Shown one piece after another: positions 4,812 through 6,153 of a DNA stretch of 6,153 nt. The notes beneath the pieces were generated by a model. That model saw nothing but the letters and a program-made list of their open reading frames with translations. It made no database searches and was not told where the DNA came from. A program made the translations under genes and the position numbers. Source of the stretch: Victivallales bacterium (GTDB lineage Bacteria > Verrucomicrobiota > Lentisphaeria > Oligosphaerales > Oligosphaeraceae); contig JAGCTA010000427.1 in the NCBI GenBank assembly GCA_017963875.1, forward strand, positions 1-6,153, read 5' to 3'. The stretch's first letter is position 1; each line of letters opens with the position of its first letter.

Positions 4812-6153
4812 CTAGGCATTCTGCGAAGGCACACGAACCACAACCGAGCGTTTGAACGGCGGCAATGTCGGTGCTGCGACCGTGAGGCATTTGTCTTCCC
4901 ACGGCAAGTAGCACTCCATTTCGCAATCATTGAATGGAACTTTCTCGTTTTCAATCAGTTCTGGCTTAACTCCTTCGACAAATTCATTCCGCCACGACGA
5001 CGCTTTGTCACGGCACCACATTGCCGTGGTCTTCCTTCCGCGCAGGCCATACATTCTCAAACGTCTTGATTCTGTATAGAACGGCTTGAAATCCTCTTCA
5101 ATCGGATCAAGGCCTTCAATCGCCTTCGCGAATCGTCCAAACTGCCACCATAGGTTGTTGCCGTCGAGATACTGATGGTCCCAATGCCAGAACTGGCCGC
5201 AGCCCGCGGAGCCTGCGAAGAACGCGGAGAAAAGCGCATCGTGCAGCAGGGTCCCCTCCTTGTCGAACGGATAATACGGAAACGGCCCCGCATGGTTGGC
5301 CTGCACGGCTCCCGTCTCTGCGACAATTGCAGGGCAGTCGGCGCGTCGCTGAAGCATCTCCCTTGTCGCATCCGCCACAAGGACATCCATCGGTCCGCGG
5401 CAGACATCCAGACAAGCGCCTGCATCAAGATAGCGGTGAACTTGCATAAAGGCATTGTCTTTGACGGTCGCCATCTGGTCGTACACCTTGTAGTCTCTGA
5501 GCCCAGAAAAACTGCCTAGATTCTGCACGACAAACTGCCGAGGGAACATCTCCTTCAATGCCGCCAGCATAGTGTCGCTCCATTCCGCATAGACCTCCGT
5601 TGGTCCCATCGCATTGATTTCATTCCATAACTCCCAGCAATACACGGCAGGCGAATCGCCGAAGCCTAGTTCTTTGAAATGTCTGGCTTTCATAAGGTAG
5701 ATTTTACGGCATTCCTTCGACTGGCAAAACTCCTTCATGTTGCTTGCAAACGGGGCATAAAGCGGACGATTGAATATTCCAACATAGTTGAAATTGCAGC
5801 CACTTGGATTCTTCAATGTATTCGCGACTTCCTCTGTCACGCACAGCCGAAAACTCTCCAGCGTGATTTTCACCTTGATACCAAGTTTTTCGCAAAGCCC
5901 GATGATGCCCTTCAGTGTCTTGACCTTTTCCTCATCATAGACGCCTGGCTTTTCTGGCATGATTTCCATTGACTTATGCCCCGCCCATAGGCGGATGCAG
6001 TTTCCGCCGTTCTCCGCAAATCTGTTAAGCCAGCGGTCATAATTCCTGCGAACTTCTTCATCCGACGCATTGAGGCGGTCGAAGCATATATTGCAACCAA
6101 TAGGAATCCAAGGTCTTCCTTCAGATTCAAAATAGCGCAGATTCTTTTGGGAA
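4812..6153 (-). CDS. Cellulase-family (GH5-like) glycoside hydrolase, 5' end beyond window
   Basis: This frame is open from the right edge to TAG 4812-4814, giving 446 visible residues; the true start and any signal peptide lie outside. The Met at 5967-5969 is internal, because conserved sequence precedes it: YFESEGRPWIPIGCNI (first barrel strand) and YDRWLNRFAENGGNCIRLW (second). Numbering from that Met, WELWNEIN (113-119) supplies the acid/base Glu117, after the Asn usual in clan GH-A. HRY (178-180) and VAETG (nucleophile Glu218) follow, then FWHWDHQYLD (260-269) near the substrate site. The fold is therefore a (beta/alpha)8 retaining glycosidase. From about 300 onward YGLRG...WCRDK...ECYLPWEDK...VVVRV looks like a small C-terminal beta-sandwich. 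Plausible substrates are beta-mannan, beta-glucan or related glycans; the subfamily cannot be assigned by eye. Many such enzymes are exported, but that cannot be tested here. Confidence 0.88.
   Translation of the reverse strand, partial: SQKNLRYFESEGRPWIPIGCNICFDRLNASDEEVRRNYDRWLNRFAENGGNCIRLWAGHKSMEIMPEKPGVYDEEKVKTLKGIIGLCEKLGIKVKITLESFRLCVTEEVANTLKNPSGCNFNYVGIFNRPLYAPFASNMKEFCQSKECRKIYLMKARHFKELGFGDSPAVYCWELWNEINAMGPTEVYAEWSDTMLAALKEMFPRQFVVQNLGSFSGLRDYKVYDQMATVKDNAFMQVHRYLDAGACLDVCRGPMDVLVADATREMLQRRADCPAIVAETGAVQANHAGPFPYYPFDKEGTLLHDALFSAFFAGSAGCGQFWHWDHQYLDGNNLWWQFGRFAKAIEGLDPIEEDFKPFYTESRRLRMYGLRGRKTTAMWCRDKASSWRNEFVEGVKPELIENEKVPFNDCEMECYLPWEDKCLTVAAPTLPPFKRSVVVRVPSQNA

Noticed and set aside
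5912..6130. 72-residue minus-strand ORF near the right edge
   Set aside because: It is out of frame with conserved hydrolase sequence (NGGNCIRLW and neighbours) that covers the same bases, so it is a shadow.

Overview
This is a bacterial window in which every gene I can support lies on the minus strand, so the genes read from the right edge to the left. The likely source is a carbohydrate-degrading, host- or gut-associated bacterium. The glycoside hydrolase and the AAA_14/DUF4143 ATPase resemble proteins I associate with Lentisphaeria/Kiritimatiellia (Verrucomicrobiota) and other gut anaerobes. That placement is an impression from protein style, not a computed result. Most genes end in TGA; the hydrolase ends in TAG.

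Layout from right to left. (1) 4812-6153: the 3' portion of a GH5/cellulase-like glycoside hydrolase, open through the right edge. (2) 4535-4811: an AT-rich intergenic region with five copies of a 32-bp tandem repeat, in which T-tracts recur about every 10-11 bp, as in intrinsically curved DNA. (3) 3194-4534: an AAA_14 + DUF4143 ATPase broken by one in-frame TAG at codon 55. It also carries Asn where its nuclease-like motif normally has Asp. (4) 3054-3193: the hipB upstream region with a candidate promoter, operator-like palindrome and direct repeats. (5) 1495-3053: a hipB-hipA toxin-antitoxin pair with an ATGA overlap. (6) 1304-1491: a tiny reading frame that starts 3 nt after hipA and appears split by a 1-nt frameshift; it looks like a decayed or unrecognised third gene of the operon. 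(7) 315-1097: a histidine phosphatase. (8) 134-331: a doubtful small ORF overlapping the phosphatase 3' end. (9) 1-118: two copies, 74 bp apart, of a 44-bp element with GCGGAA...TTCCGC arms and a conserved 20-nt loop.

The genes do not form one pathway. hipB and hipA, with or without the small ORF, are the only clear functional unit: the HTH antitoxin should repress its own promoter and neutralise the HipA Ser/Thr kinase. The hydrolase is metabolic. The ATPase is a common accessory gene, probably inactivated here. The mixture of a toxin-antitoxin module, a nonsense-interrupted accessory gene, a frameshifted small gene and two repeat families suggests a variable chromosomal region. The points most worth a second look are the 32-bp curved-DNA repeat, the amber codon, the split post-hipA ORF and the 74-bp-spaced hairpin repeats. 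I see no firm evidence for a wholly new system.
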